This document shows positions 41,265 through 49,010 of a DNA stretch of 64,000 nucleotides, one piece after another. The DNA is taken from the NCBI GenBank assembly GCA_009772935.1, contig WOUR01000039.1:1-64000 (forward strand), read 5' to 3'. How positions within the stretch are numbered: the first letter of the stretch is position 1; each line of letters opens with the position of its first letter. Both the position numbers and the translations under genes were made by a program. This DNA comes from Rhodospirillaceae bacterium (GTDB lineage: Bacteria > Pseudomonadota > Alphaproteobacteria > Reyranellales > Reyranellaceae). The notes beneath the pieces were generated by a model. It made no database searches, had not been told where the DNA came from, and was given only the letters and a program-made list of their open reading frames with translations.

Positions 41265-41735
41265 GTGCGCGCTTTGCATTTCTTTGTGGCGACGTCGTTC
41301 CTGTTGAGCGCCTGCGCAACCGTGCCCCTGGCAGGGCCCGCAGCGGACATGGAGGGGAAGCGGTTTGACCCTCCGCCGACGGGCCAGTCGAGCCTCTACC
41401 TGTATCGCAGTTCGGTTCTCGGGTCAGAGGTGGCGTTCTCGCTGGCGGACAACCAACAGCCGATCGGCTCCTTGGCCAACAAAACCTGGATCCGCGTCGA
41501 GGTCGCACCGGGTCGGCACGTCATCACCTGCAGTGTGCCCAGCTACGCGCCGCTCACCCAGACACCGGCCGAGGCGGCGACCGTCGATATCGGGCTGGGC
41601 GAAACCCGCTTCCTCGAGGTCGATGTCTGGCCGGGCCTGCCGCTCAATCCGCGATGCGCGGCGACGGAAGTGTCGGCCGACAAGGGCCGCGCCGGGGTCG
41701 TGGGCGGCAACCGCGCGATCGCGTCAGGCCTCTGA
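41265..41735 (+). CDS. Lipoprotein, DUF2846-like
   Basis: A 156-residue lipoprotein. The GTG at 41265 (GGAGAGG upstream) gives a signal peptide (MRALHFFVATSFLLSAC) with lipobox LSAC. The body has the small beta-sandwich pattern SLYLYRSSVLGSEVAFSLAD, IGSLANKTWIRVEVAPGRH, seen in DUF2846-type proteins that occur in envelopes of many proteobacteria. Function unknown. It is divergent from encFtn and convergent with rutD. An earlier frame adds residues that would precede the signal peptide and is rejected. Confidence 0.75.
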   Translation: MRALHFFVATSFLLSACATVPLAGPAADMEGKRFDPPPTGQSSLYLYRSSVLGSEVAFSLADNQQPIGSLANKTWIRVEVAPGRHVITCSVPSYAPLTQTPAEAATVDIGLGETRFLEVDVWPGLPLNPRCAATEVSADKGRAGVVGGNRAIASGL

Positions 41736-41740
41736 AGCGA

Positions 41741-42523
41741 TCAGGCCTGACGGTCGAGGAAGTCCAGCAACAACGCATTGAAGGCCGCAGGCTCGGTGAC
41801 GTTGAGCCCGTGCCCACCGAAGGGTGCCACGTCGAGAAGGGCGTTGGGCAAGCGCGCGGCCAGCGCTTCCGATTGGCTGCACGACACCAGCACGTCGTCG
41901 CGGGCGGCCGACAGCAGAACCGGCAGCTTCAGTGCGCCGAGTTGCGCCGTGGCGTCGAAGCGCAGCAGGGCTTCGATGCGGCGCAGAAGGTTGTCGCTGC
42001 CCTGGAAACCGGAGAGCGCATGGGCATCCTCCACCGCCATGCGATCGGCATTCGCCGCCAGCCAGGTCGCGGGATAGAGGAAGATGGGCTGGGCCCGGAC
42101 GTAGGCTTCGGGACCGGCGCCCTTCAGCAACGCGACGCGGACCTCGAAGCAGCGCCGCGTATGGGCATCGGCCGCCGCCCAGCCGTTGACGATGGTGAGG
42201 GACCGCACGCGGTCCGGATGGCGCAGCGCCAGGTCGACGCCGGCGAGGCCGCCCAGCGCGTGACCGACGAAGTGGCAGCTCGGCGTACCCGTCGCATCGA
42301 GGATCTCGAGCACCTCGTCGGCCATATCGGAGATGGCATAGCCCGCGGGCAGCCGAGTCTCGCGCGCCCTGCCGGTGCCACTCTGATCGTAGGTGATGAC
42401 GCGATATCGGGCGGTGAGGGCGGCGAGTTGCGGCATCCAGTACCCGGCCGCTCCGCCGAGGCCAGCCGACAGCAGGACCGTGGCCGCCCCGGGCCGTCCG
42501 CTTGGGTGAACGTCGAAGATCAC
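41741..42523 (-). CDS. rutD: RutD-like alpha/beta hydrolase
   Basis: A 260-residue alpha/beta hydrolase. VLLSAGLGGAAGYWMPQL gives the oxyanion loop, CHFVGHALGGLAGVDLAL carries the nucleophile elbow (GHALGG, with Ala in place of the usual nucleophile Ser), and the C-terminal FGGHGLNVTEP holds the catalytic His. RutD-family members show this GHALGG elbow and are thought to help hydrolyse aminoacrylate or carbamate in the Rut uracil pathway. It lies 24 nt downstream of rutC in the same direction. Confidence 0.82.
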   Translation of the reverse strand: MIFDVHPSGRPGAATVLLSAGLGGAAGYWMPQLAALTARYRVITYDQSGTGRARETRLPAGYAISDMADEVLEILDATGTPSCHFVGHALGGLAGVDLALRHPDRVRSLTIVNGWAAADAHTRRCFEVRVALLKGAGPEAYVRAQPIFLYPATWLAANADRMAVEDAHALSGFQGSDNLLRRIEALLRFDATAQLGALKLPVLLSAARDDVLVSCSQSEALAARLPNALLDVAPFGGHGLNVTEPAAFNALLLDFLDRQA

Positions 42524-42547
42524 TTGCCCACGTTCACTTGCCGACGA

Positions 42548-42934
42548 TCACTTGCCGATATGCGCGACGGTCGCGATCTCGATCAGCGCGTCCTTCTTCA
42601 CCAGGCCGCACTGGATGCAGTAGCGCGCCGGCTTGTCGCCCGGAAAGTACTGCGCATAGACGGCGTTGATGGCGGCGTAGTGCGCCCAGTCCGTGAGGAA
42701 GATCGAATTGAAGGTGACGTCGGCCATGGTGCCGCCGGCGGCTTCGATCACCGACCGGATGGTCTTCAGCACGTGATGCGTCTGCGCGGTCGGATCGCCG
42801 ACATGCACCACGTTGGTATCGGCATCGAGCGGCAGGGTGCCGGAGACGTAGACGATGCCGTCGGCGATCACGCCGGGCGAATAGGGCGCCAGCGTCTTGC
42901 CGGTGCCGGGCGGGATCACGGGCTTCATCGGCAT
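42548..42934 (-). CDS. rutC: RutC-like RidA-family deaminase
   Basis: A 128-residue YjgF/RidA fold protein. PVIPPGTGKTLAPYSPGVIADG, VYVSGTLPLDADTNVVHVGD and PARYCIQCGLVKKDALIEIATVAHIGK match the RutC subgroup, in which 3-aminoacrylate is deaminated. It forms cytosolic trimers. Its ATG overlaps the rutB stop, so both are translated together. Assignment to RutC is strengthened by the neighbours; the enzyme could deaminate other enamines. Confidence 0.88.
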   Translation of the reverse strand: MPMKPVIPPGTGKTLAPYSPGVIADGIVYVSGTLPLDADTNVVHVGDPTAQTHHVLKTIRSVIEAAGGTMADVTFNSIFLTDWAHYAAINAVYAQYFPGDKPARYCIQCGLVKKDALIEIATVAHIGK

Positions 42935-43683
42935 CAGTCTTCTCCTTCCGACTTGAGGGTGGGATGGGCGTTGGCCTGCAGGGCCTCGCGGAACGCCTCG
43001 ACCGACGATACCCAGCCAAAGAAGGTCTCGATGTTGAACAGCGACGCCTTCTGGATGTAGTCGGGCCCGGCGTGATGCGTGGCGTCATGCAGGACGATGC
43101 CGAAGTATTCGAGGAAGAAGCCGTCGCGCAGAGTCGACTCCACGCAGACATTGGTGGCGACGCCGGTGAAGACCAGCGATCGGATACCGCGAGCCCGCAG
43201 GACGCTGTCGAGATTGGTGTTGTAGAAGGCACTGTAGCGCGGCTTGGAGATGACGATGTCGCCCTTCTGCGGCGGCAGCGCTTCCACGAGTTCGTAGTCC
43301 CAGCCGCCCTTGGCCAGGAGCTTGCCCTGCAGCTCGGGACGCGCGCGCATCGTCTTCATGGCGTTCGACTTGTGCCAGTTGGGCGAGCCCGGCCCGCCGG
43401 CTTCGACATAGTCGGGGTCCCAGCCGTTCTGGAAATAGATCACGGGAATGCCGGCGGCACGCGCCGACGCCGCGGCCTCGCGGATCTTCTCGATCGCGGG
43501 CGCGGCCCCGGAGATGTCGAAGCCTGCGAGATCGAGATAGCCGCCGGGCGAGGCATAGGCGTTCTGCATGTCGACGATGATCAGCGCGGTTTCCGACGGC
43601 TTGATCAGCATCGGCTCGGGTCGCGCCTCGAGCCGGCGCGCGTCGGGATCGTCGGGCGAGAGGTAGCTGACGGGTGTTGCCAT
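42934..43683 (-). CDS. rutB: RutB-like ureidoacrylate amidohydrolase
   Basis: A 249-residue isochorismatase-fold hydrolase. Asp in IIVDMQNAYASPGGYLDLAG, Lys in ISKPRYSAFYNTNLD and Cys in TGVATNVCVESTLRDG form the triad; GGPGSPNWHKSNAMKTMR is RutB-specific. It releases carbamate from (peroxy)ureidoacrylate, giving aminoacrylate for RutC. It is the first rut gene downstream of parB; rutA, encoding the ring-opening monooxygenase, is not in the window. It is a distinct subfamily from the two amidohydrolases at 21-24 kb. Confidence 0.9.
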   Translation of the reverse strand: MATPVSYLSPDDPDARRLEARPEPMLIKPSETALIIVDMQNAYASPGGYLDLAGFDISGAAPAIEKIREAAASARAAGIPVIYFQNGWDPDYVEAGGPGSPNWHKSNAMKTMRARPELQGKLLAKGGWDYELVEALPPQKGDIVISKPRYSAFYNTNLDSVLRARGIRSLVFTGVATNVCVESTLRDGFFLEYFGIVLHDATHHAGPDYIQKASLFNIETFFGWVSSVEAFREALQANAHPTLKSEGED

Positions 43684-43757
43684 GCTCTGGAGTCTCCGGA
43701 GGGCCGGTGGGCCGCTCCCCGAGACGCCAGCAAAAACCTGACCAGATGAGACGGGTG

Positions 43758-44738
43758 TCAGCGCCGCGTGAGCTTGTCGACCACCGTGTCGAGCTGGTCG
43801 AAGTCGCGAATCTCGAGCGTGAGGACGCTCTGCTCGCCGAGGCCCCGCAAGGTCAGGTCGACCTTGAGCCCGAGTGCCTCCTCGAGTCGCTTCTCCAGAG
43901 CCTTCGTGTCGGCGCTCTTCGACCCGCCGCCGCTGCCGGCCGCGCCCTTGGCCCTGGCGCCACCGGCCTTGGATGGCTTCTTCGTATCGCCGGCGAGGCG
44001 TTCGAGATCGCGCACCGTGAGTTTCTCGGACACGGCGCGCTTCGCCATCGCGAGCGGGTCAGGTACACCGATCAGTGTACGGGCCTGTCCCGCGGAGAGC
44101 TCGCCCTCGCGAACCATCTCCTGGACCGGCGTCGGCAGGTCGAGCAGGCGGATCGTATTGGCGACATGCGGGCGGCTGCGCCCCATCATTCGCGCGATCT
44201 CTTCCTGGGTGTGGCTGTAGTCCTCGATCAGGCGCTTGTAGCCCTGCGCCTCGTCGATGGGCGTGAGATCGGAACGCTGCAGGTTCTCGACCAAGCCGAT
44301 TTGCAGGGCGTCCTGGTCGTCGATAGTGCGGATGACCACCGGCACGTCGTGCAGCTGGGCCTTTTGCGCGGCCCGCCAGCGCCGCTCACCGGCGATGATC
44401 TCGTAGGAATCGGCGGCGTCGCGCAGCGGACGCACAAGGATAGGTTGCAGAAGCCCATATTCCTTGACCGATTCGACCAGCATCTCGATGCCCTCGAAGC
44501 TGGTGCGCGGCTGCATCTTGCCGGGCTTGAGCTGGCCGATCGGCAGGGTAAGCGGCGGCAGCTTGCCGGGTGAGGGGCGTGCGGTTTCAGCTTCGGCCGG
44601 CCCGGCTTGCGTGGCGGCGGGTGCGGGCGGCAGCGGAGCAGCGGGTGCGACGGGCGTCACGGCGGCGGCGACTTCGTCGTCGCCGAGCAGGGCGGAGAGT
44701 CCGCGGCCGAGACCGCGTGGTTTAGGGGGCTGGCTCAT
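43758..44738 (-). CDS. parB: Chromosome-partitioning protein ParB
   Basis: A 326-residue ParB. The N-terminal GLGRGLSALLGDDE motif matches the ParA-interaction end. The CTPase/clamp region includes GEYIIAGERRWRAAQ-type sequence (SYEIIAGERRWRAAQKAQL) and LVENLQRSDLTPIDEAQGY; the helix-turn-helix TQEEIARMMGRSRPHVANTI binds parS. A low-complexity Lys/Gly/Ala linker leads to the C-terminal dimerisation domain. The ATG at 44738 lies inside the end of parA (17-nt overlap). Two parS sites lie in rsmG and mnmG upstream. Confidence 0.96.
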   Translation of the reverse strand: MSQPPKPRGLGRGLSALLGDDEVAAAVTPVAPAAPLPPAPAATQAGPAEAETARPSPGKLPPLTLPIGQLKPGKMQPRTSFEGIEMLVESVKEYGLLQPILVRPLRDAADSYEIIAGERRWRAAQKAQLHDVPVVIRTIDDQDALQIGLVENLQRSDLTPIDEAQGYKRLIEDYSHTQEEIARMMGRSRPHVANTIRLLDLPTPVQEMVREGELSAGQARTLIGVPDPLAMAKRAVSEKLTVRDLERLAGDTKKPSKAGGARAKGAAGSGGGSKSADTKALEKRLEEALGLKVDLTLRGLGEQSVLTLEIRDFDQLDTVVDKLTRR

Positions 44739-45570
44739 GGGAAATCGCCTGTTCTGCCGCGAGGCGCCGGCGGCGGATGAACTCGCTCGCCAGCAGGATG
44801 TAGGCCTGCGACCCGGCGCAGGCATTGTCGTAGATCAGCACGGGCATGCCGTGCGACGGCGCTTCGGCGATGCGGACGTTGCGCGGGATCGTGGTTCCGA
44901 AGACCAGCTCGCCGTAATGCGCGCGCACGTCGGCCACGACCTGCTGGCTGAGCGTCATGCGGCGGTCGACCATGGTCAGGACGACCCCGAAGATATGCAA
45001 CCTGGGATTGAGTCTCTTCCTGACCCGGTCGATCGTGTTGCCGAGGGCACCGATGCCCTCGAGGGCCAGGAACTCCGCCTGCAGCGGAACCAGGACAGCA
45101 TCGACCGCGACCAGGGCGTTCAGGGTGACGAGGCCGAGCGAGGGTGGGCAGTCGATGAGGACGATCGTCCAGCGCCGCCGGGCGTCATTGCCGGGTGCGG
45201 CCAGTGCCTCGGCCAGCCGGTGCTCCCGACGCTCCAGGTCGATCAATTCGATCTCGGCCCCGGCGAGCTGGCCCGCCGCCGGCATCACATCCAGGCCGGG
45301 GATCTGGGTCGCCCGAACGGAGGCATCCAGCGGGTTCAGGCCCAGCAGGAACTCATAGGAACCGGGTGAGCGCTCATTTCTCGCTACCCCTAGACCCGTG
45401 GAGGCATTTCCCTGGGGATCAAGGTCTATCAAAAGGACCTTCTCGCCGACGGCCGCGAGGGCCGTAGCCAGGTTGATTGCCGTCGTGGTCTTACCGACGC
45501 CGCCCTTCTGGTTGGCGATCGCGAAGATCTGCGGCGGAGTAGGGGCCGATTCTGAGGAGGACGGCGTCAC
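44722..45570 (-). CDS. parA: Chromosome-partitioning ATPase ParA
   Basis: A 282-residue Walker-type ATPase. AIANQKGGVGKTTTAINLA is the deviant Walker A; LIDLDPQGNASTGLG and VLIDCPPSLGLVTLNAL follow. It moves origin DNA together with ParB at parS. A GTG start at 45570 puts the first 80 bases inside the end of rsmG. Its stop overlaps the parB start by 17 nt. The N-terminal 14 residues before IFAIANQ are a Ser/Pro-rich addition that may not be used if a later start exists; none is evident. Confidence 0.95.
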   Translation of the reverse strand: MTPSSSESAPTPPQIFAIANQKGGVGKTTTAINLATALAAVGEKVLLIDLDPQGNASTGLGVARNERSPGSYEFLLGLNPLDASVRATQIPGLDVMPAAGQLAGAEIELIDLERREHRLAEALAAPGNDARRRWTIVLIDCPPSLGLVTLNALVAVDAVLVPLQAEFLALEGIGALGNTIDRVRKRLNPRLHIFGVVLTMVDRRMTLSQQVVADVRAHYGELVFGTTIPRNVRIAEAPSHGMPVLIYDNACAGSQAYILLASEFIRRRRLAAEQAISHEPAP

Positions 45571-46129
45571 GATCGGTTACGCTCGCAAATGCTTCCGGGG
45601 AAAAGTCCCATTTCTTCTTGGCCTCGTCCACCTCCGCCTGCCAGTCCTTCCCCTTGTGGAAAAGACAAATAGCGGTATTCATCCTGTGGCGGTCGGACCA
45701 TTCAAGCAATTGGCTCAGCGGCGCCAAGGCCCGCGCGGTCACTACCTCGGCGTTGGCCGGCGGGGCCACCTCGATCCGCTTGATCACGAGCCTTGGCTGG
45801 CGGGCCAAGCCCATTTTCCGGCCGGCTTCGCCCAGAAACGCGGCCTTGCGGGCGTCTGCCTCGATCAGGGTAACGTCGAGATCCGGCCGCATCGCGGCGA
45901 TGACGAGGCCCGGAAATCCGCCACCGCTTCCGAGATCGGCGAGGGTTCTCGCCTCGGCGGGTATCAGGGGAACGACTTGAGCCGAATCGAGGATGTGGCG
46001 TTTCCAGGCGCCCTCCAGGGTCGTCTTGCCGACCAGATTGATGGCCTTCTGCCACCGCTCCAAGGTCTCCACCAGGACTTCCAACTGATGGCGTGTTTCA
46101 CGTGAAACATCGGCTAGCAGGTCAGCCAT
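45491..46129 (-). CDS. rsmG: 16S rRNA (guanine-N7) methyltransferase RsmG
   Basis: A 212-residue methyltransferase (220 if it starts at the ATG at 46153). VSRETRHQLEVLVETLERWQ, INLVGKTTLEGAWKRHILDSAQ, LADLGSGGGFPGLVIA (SAM motif I) and EVVTARALAPLSQLL match RsmG/GidB, which methylates G527 of 16S rRNA. The parS site at 46094 lies within its VSRET codons. The ATG at 46129 starts 1 nt past the mnmG stop. The 3' end overlaps parA by 80 nt, giving a nonconserved tail. Confidence 0.94.
   Translation of the reverse strand: MADLLADVSRETRHQLEVLVETLERWQKAINLVGKTTLEGAWKRHILDSAQVVPLIPAEARTLADLGSGGGFPGLVIAAMRPDLDVTLIEADARKAAFLGEAGRKMGLARQPRLVIKRIEVAPPANAEVVTARALAPLSQLLEWSDRHRMNTAICLFHKGKDWQAEVDEAKKKWDFSPEAFASVTDRDAVLLRIGPYSAADLRDRQPEGRRR
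46094..46109. promoter_or_regulatory. parS centromere site 1 (within rsmG)
   Basis: TGTTTCACGTGAAACA is a perfect 16-bp palindrome identical to the bacterial parS consensus. It overlaps the codons for VSRET in rsmG. ParB nucleates here and spreads, so this marks the origin-proximal centromere region. Confidence 0.92.
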
Positions 46130-46130
46130 G

Positions 46131-47990
46131 TCACGCAGCCCGCCGGCGGACATGCTTCAACAAGGCCACCAATGCCGCCGGTGTGACCCCGGAAATCCGC
46201 GCCGCCTGGCCCAGAGTGGCCGGCCGGTTAGATTCGAGCTTCTGGCGAACTTCAGTCGACAGGCTTCCGATGGCCCCGTAATCCAAATCGGCCGGAAGCG
46301 CCAAGGCCTCGTCCCGGCGATAAGCGGCAATGTCACTCCGCTGGCGGCTCAGGTATCCCTCGTAGCGGGAGTCGATCGTCAACTGTTCCGCCACCTCGAC
46401 GGATACGGTTTGGAGTTCCGGCCAAAGGCCGACGAGACGAGTCCAGTCGATCTCGGGATAGGCGAGCAGATCAAGGGCCGACCGCGCGACCCCATCCTGG
46501 TTGATGGGGATGCCGCGCTTGGCCAGGGCGGAAGGGCTGATCGTCAGTCCGCCGGCCAGGGAGCGAGCCGCCTCCAGCGCCTGATGTTTCACGTGAAACA
46601 TCGCCGCCCGCTCGCGTCCGACACACCCGATTTCGATCCCGCGTCTAGTGAGGCGCTGGTCGGCATTGTCGGCCCGGAGCCACAGACGATACTCGGCGCG
46701 CGAGGTGAACATCCTGTAGGGCTCGGTTACGCCGAGCGACACGAGGTCGTCGATCAGGACGCCGAGATAGCCATCGGCCCGGTCCACAATGAAGGGCGTT
46801 GGCAAGACGGCGTTCAGGCCGGCAATGAGACCTTGGGCAGCCGCTTCTTCATAACCGGTCGTGCCGTTGATCTGGCCGGCCATGTAGAGGCCCGGCACCC
46901 GGCGGGTCTCCAGGGTCGCACGGAGCTCCCGCGGATCGATGTGGTCGTACTCAATGGCGTAGCCCGGCCGCAGCATCTCGGCATGCTCCAGACCGGGAAT
47001 GGTGTGAAGCATCGCCAGCTGGACGTCCTTCGGCAGCGAGGTCGAGATTCCGTTGGGGTAGACAGTGAAGTCGTCCAGACCCTCGGGTTCAAGGAAGATC
47101 TGGTGACGGTCGCGCTGGCCGAACCGGACCACCTTGTCCTCGATCGACGGGCAATAGCGGGGGCCGACACTCTCGATCTGGCCGGAATACATCGGCGCAC
47201 GGTGGAGGTTGGCGCGGATGATCTCGTGCGTCGCCGCCGTCGTCGTCGTGATGTGGCACGGGACCTGGGGCGTCGTGATGCGATCGGTCAGGTAGGAGAA
47301 TGGCCGGGGTGGGTCGTCGCCGTCCTGCCGCTCGAGCGACGCATAGTCGATCGTGCGGCCGTCCAGCCGTGCCGGTGTCCCGGTCTTGAGGCGTCCCAAC
47401 TTGAAGCCAAGTCGATGCAATGTCTGGGCAAGCGCCATCGACGGCTCCTCGACGCCATCGCCCCGCACCCGACCGGCCGGGATCTTGGTCTCGCCCATGT
47501 GGATCAGGCCGCGCAGGAACGTTCCCGTCGTCAGAATCACCCGGCCGGCGCCGATCTCGGCCCCCGACTCGGTGACGACGCCGGCACACGCGCCAGTTGC
47601 ATCAATTACTATATCCGCAACTGCCTCAGCGCGGATCTCGAGATTCGACTCTTCCGCCAGCAACGCCTGGACGGCCTTCCGGTAGAGCTTGCGATCCGCC
47701 TGGGCCCGCGGACCGCGGACCGCCGGCCCCTTGGAGAGGTTGAGGGTCCGGAACTGGATCCCGCCCCGGTCGATGGCCCGGCCCATGATCCCGTCCAGCG
47801 CATCGATCTCGCGGACCAGGTGGCCCTTGCCCAACCCGCCGATCGCCGGATTGCAGGACATCTCGCCGATCGTCTCGATCCGGTGGGTGAGCAGCAGGGT
47901 GCGTGCGCCGAGGCGCGCGGACGCGGCCGCAGCTTCACAGCCGGCATGGCCGCCGCCCACCACGATCACATCATATGAGAAGGCCCGCAT
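46131..47990 (-). CDS. mnmG: tRNA uridine 5-carboxymethylaminomethyl modification enzyme MnmG
   Basis: A 619-residue FAD protein. YDVIVVGGGHAGCEAAAASAR is the FAD site, with SCNPAIGGLGKGHLVREID, VILTTGTFLRGLIHMGE and the C-terminal ATLGQAARISGVTPAA all typical of MnmG (GidA). With MnmE it modifies U34 of certain tRNAs. The ATG at 47990 gives the family start (MRAFSYD). A parS site is embedded in its MFHVKH codons. In most alphaproteobacteria mnmE is adjacent; here it lies 10 kb away. Confidence 0.97.
   Translation of the reverse strand: MRAFSYDVIVVGGGHAGCEAAAASARLGARTLLLTHRIETIGEMSCNPAIGGLGKGHLVREIDALDGIMGRAIDRGGIQFRTLNLSKGPAVRGPRAQADRKLYRKAVQALLAEESNLEIRAEAVADIVIDATGACAGVVTESGAEIGAGRVILTTGTFLRGLIHMGETKIPAGRVRGDGVEEPSMALAQTLHRLGFKLGRLKTGTPARLDGRTIDYASLERQDGDDPPRPFSYLTDRITTPQVPCHITTTTAATHEIIRANLHRAPMYSGQIESVGPRYCPSIEDKVVRFGQRDRHQIFLEPEGLDDFTVYPNGISTSLPKDVQLAMLHTIPGLEHAEMLRPGYAIEYDHIDPRELRATLETRRVPGLYMAGQINGTTGYEEAAAQGLIAGLNAVLPTPFIVDRADGYLGVLIDDLVSLGVTEPYRMFTSRAEYRLWLRADNADQRLTRRGIEIGCVGRERAAMFHVKHQALEAARSLAGGLTISPSALAKRGIPINQDGVARSALDLLAYPEIDWTRLVGLWPELQTVSVEVAEQLTIDSRYEGYLSRQRSDIAAYRRDEALALPADLDYGAIGSLSTEVRQKLESNRPATLGQAARISGVTPAALVALLKHVRRRAA
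46585..46600. promoter_or_regulatory. parS centromere site 2 (within mnmG)
   Basis: A second perfect TGTTTCACGTGAAACA, 491 bp from site 1, falls in the MFHVKH codons of mnmG. The two sites share the same phase-independent palindrome and flank the rsmG-mnmG junction. Confidence 0.92.
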
Positions 47991-48012
47991 GGCGGGCCGT
48001 TTACGCCTCCGG

Positions 48013-48639
48013 TCAGCCCCGGTCCAGATGGTCGAGATGGCTCGTGTCATTGATGAGCCCCACCCGCACGTCGCCGTCCGCCTCGATCTCCACCTCATTC
48101 AGCGCGCACGGGTCCTGCGCCAGCTTCCAATAGGCCGACAGCGGCTGGTCGAGGAGCTGCAACAGCAAGGCGCGGTTGACGCTGTCATGGCCGACCAGGA
48201 CGACCGTTTCGTCAGCATGCCGCTCCACTACCAGGCGGAGTGCGTTCGAGGTCCGCGCCACCACGTCCTGCAGGGACTCGCCGGCGGGAAAGCGCACGAG
48301 ATGCGGCGCCCGCCGCCACAGGCGATAGGCCTCCGGCGAGGCCTTCTCTATCTCTTCATGGGTGCGCATCTGCCAGGCGCCATAATCGATGTCGCCCATG
48401 CCATCGTGAACCGACGCGGGAATTCCGCAGACTTCTGCAACCCGGCCTCCCGTCACGACGCAGCGTTGCAGCGAACTCGTATAGACGGCGACGGGTTTCC
48501 AGCGCGCGGCGATGCGGGCGGCCAGCGCGTCGGCCTGCGCCAGACCGAGAGCCGTGAGCGGCAGCTCCGCGCGTCCCCGGAAGCGGGCAGGGTGGATACC
48601 ATCGACGTGGCCGTGACGGGTCAGCAGGATCCGGGTCAT
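48013..48639 (-). CDS. Histidine phosphatase-family protein (CobC/PhoE-like)
   Basis: A 208-residue phosphoglycerate-mutase-fold phosphatase. The catalytic RHG motif lies in ILLTRHGHVDG, with Glu/Asp in GDIDYGAWQMRT and the second His in VLVGHDSVNRALL. It removes phosphate from a small molecule or protein in the cytosol. It lies 22 nt upstream of mnmG and is divergent from the cobalamin riboswitch; since alpha-ribazole phosphatase (CobC) belongs to this family, a B12-related job is possible but not shown. An ATG at 48639 fits the family start; longer frames are unlikely. Confidence 0.86.
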   Translation of the reverse strand: MTRILLTRHGHVDGIHPARFRGRAELPLTALGLAQADALAARIAARWKPVAVYTSSLQRCVVTGGRVAEVCGIPASVHDGMGDIDYGAWQMRTHEEIEKASPEAYRLWRRAPHLVRFPAGESLQDVVARTSNALRLVVERHADETVVLVGHDSVNRALLLQLLDQPLSAYWKLAQDPCALNEVEIEADGDVRVGLINDTSHLDHLDRG

Positions 48640-48740
48640 GCCCCAGTGTAGCGCGCGCATCACAGCGGGAAACGGTATCGCGTGGCAGCCCATCACGAAA
48701 TCTTGACGGAAGCCGCCGATGTGCCTTAACGATCACCCAT

Positions 48741-48912
48741 CGACGGTCCTCCTTAACCGGAGGCTAACAGGGAATGCCGTGCTGCTCCTTCGGGGGCTAA
48801 TCGGCAGCTGTACCCGCAGCTGTAAGCGGCGAGCGACTGCCCAAGAGTCACTGGACCTCGGTCTGGGAAGACGGGCAGGAGCTGCGACCCGCGAGCCAGA
48901 AGACCTGCCGGC
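48741..48912 (+). ncRNA. Cobalamin riboswitch
   Basis: Conserved blocks appear in the expected order: GGTCC near 48744, AGGGAATGCCGTG (48769-48781), GCAGCTGTACCCGCAGCTGT (48804-48823), AAGCGGCGAGCGA, AGTCACTGG, TCTGGGAAGACGGG, and the B12-box-type end CGAGCCAGAAGACCTGCC (48892-48909). It lies 98 nt before the btuB ATG. Adenosylcobalamin binding would shut off expression of the btuB-nitrilase-btuFCD operon. Confidence 0.93.
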
Positions 48913-49010
48913 GATAGCGTCGCTCTTCCGATGGACGGGATGATCCAACGGGACGGGGTCAACCGAGCGGTGACGCGCCTTGTGCGTGTTCTGTCTTGGG
49001 AGATCCGTCG

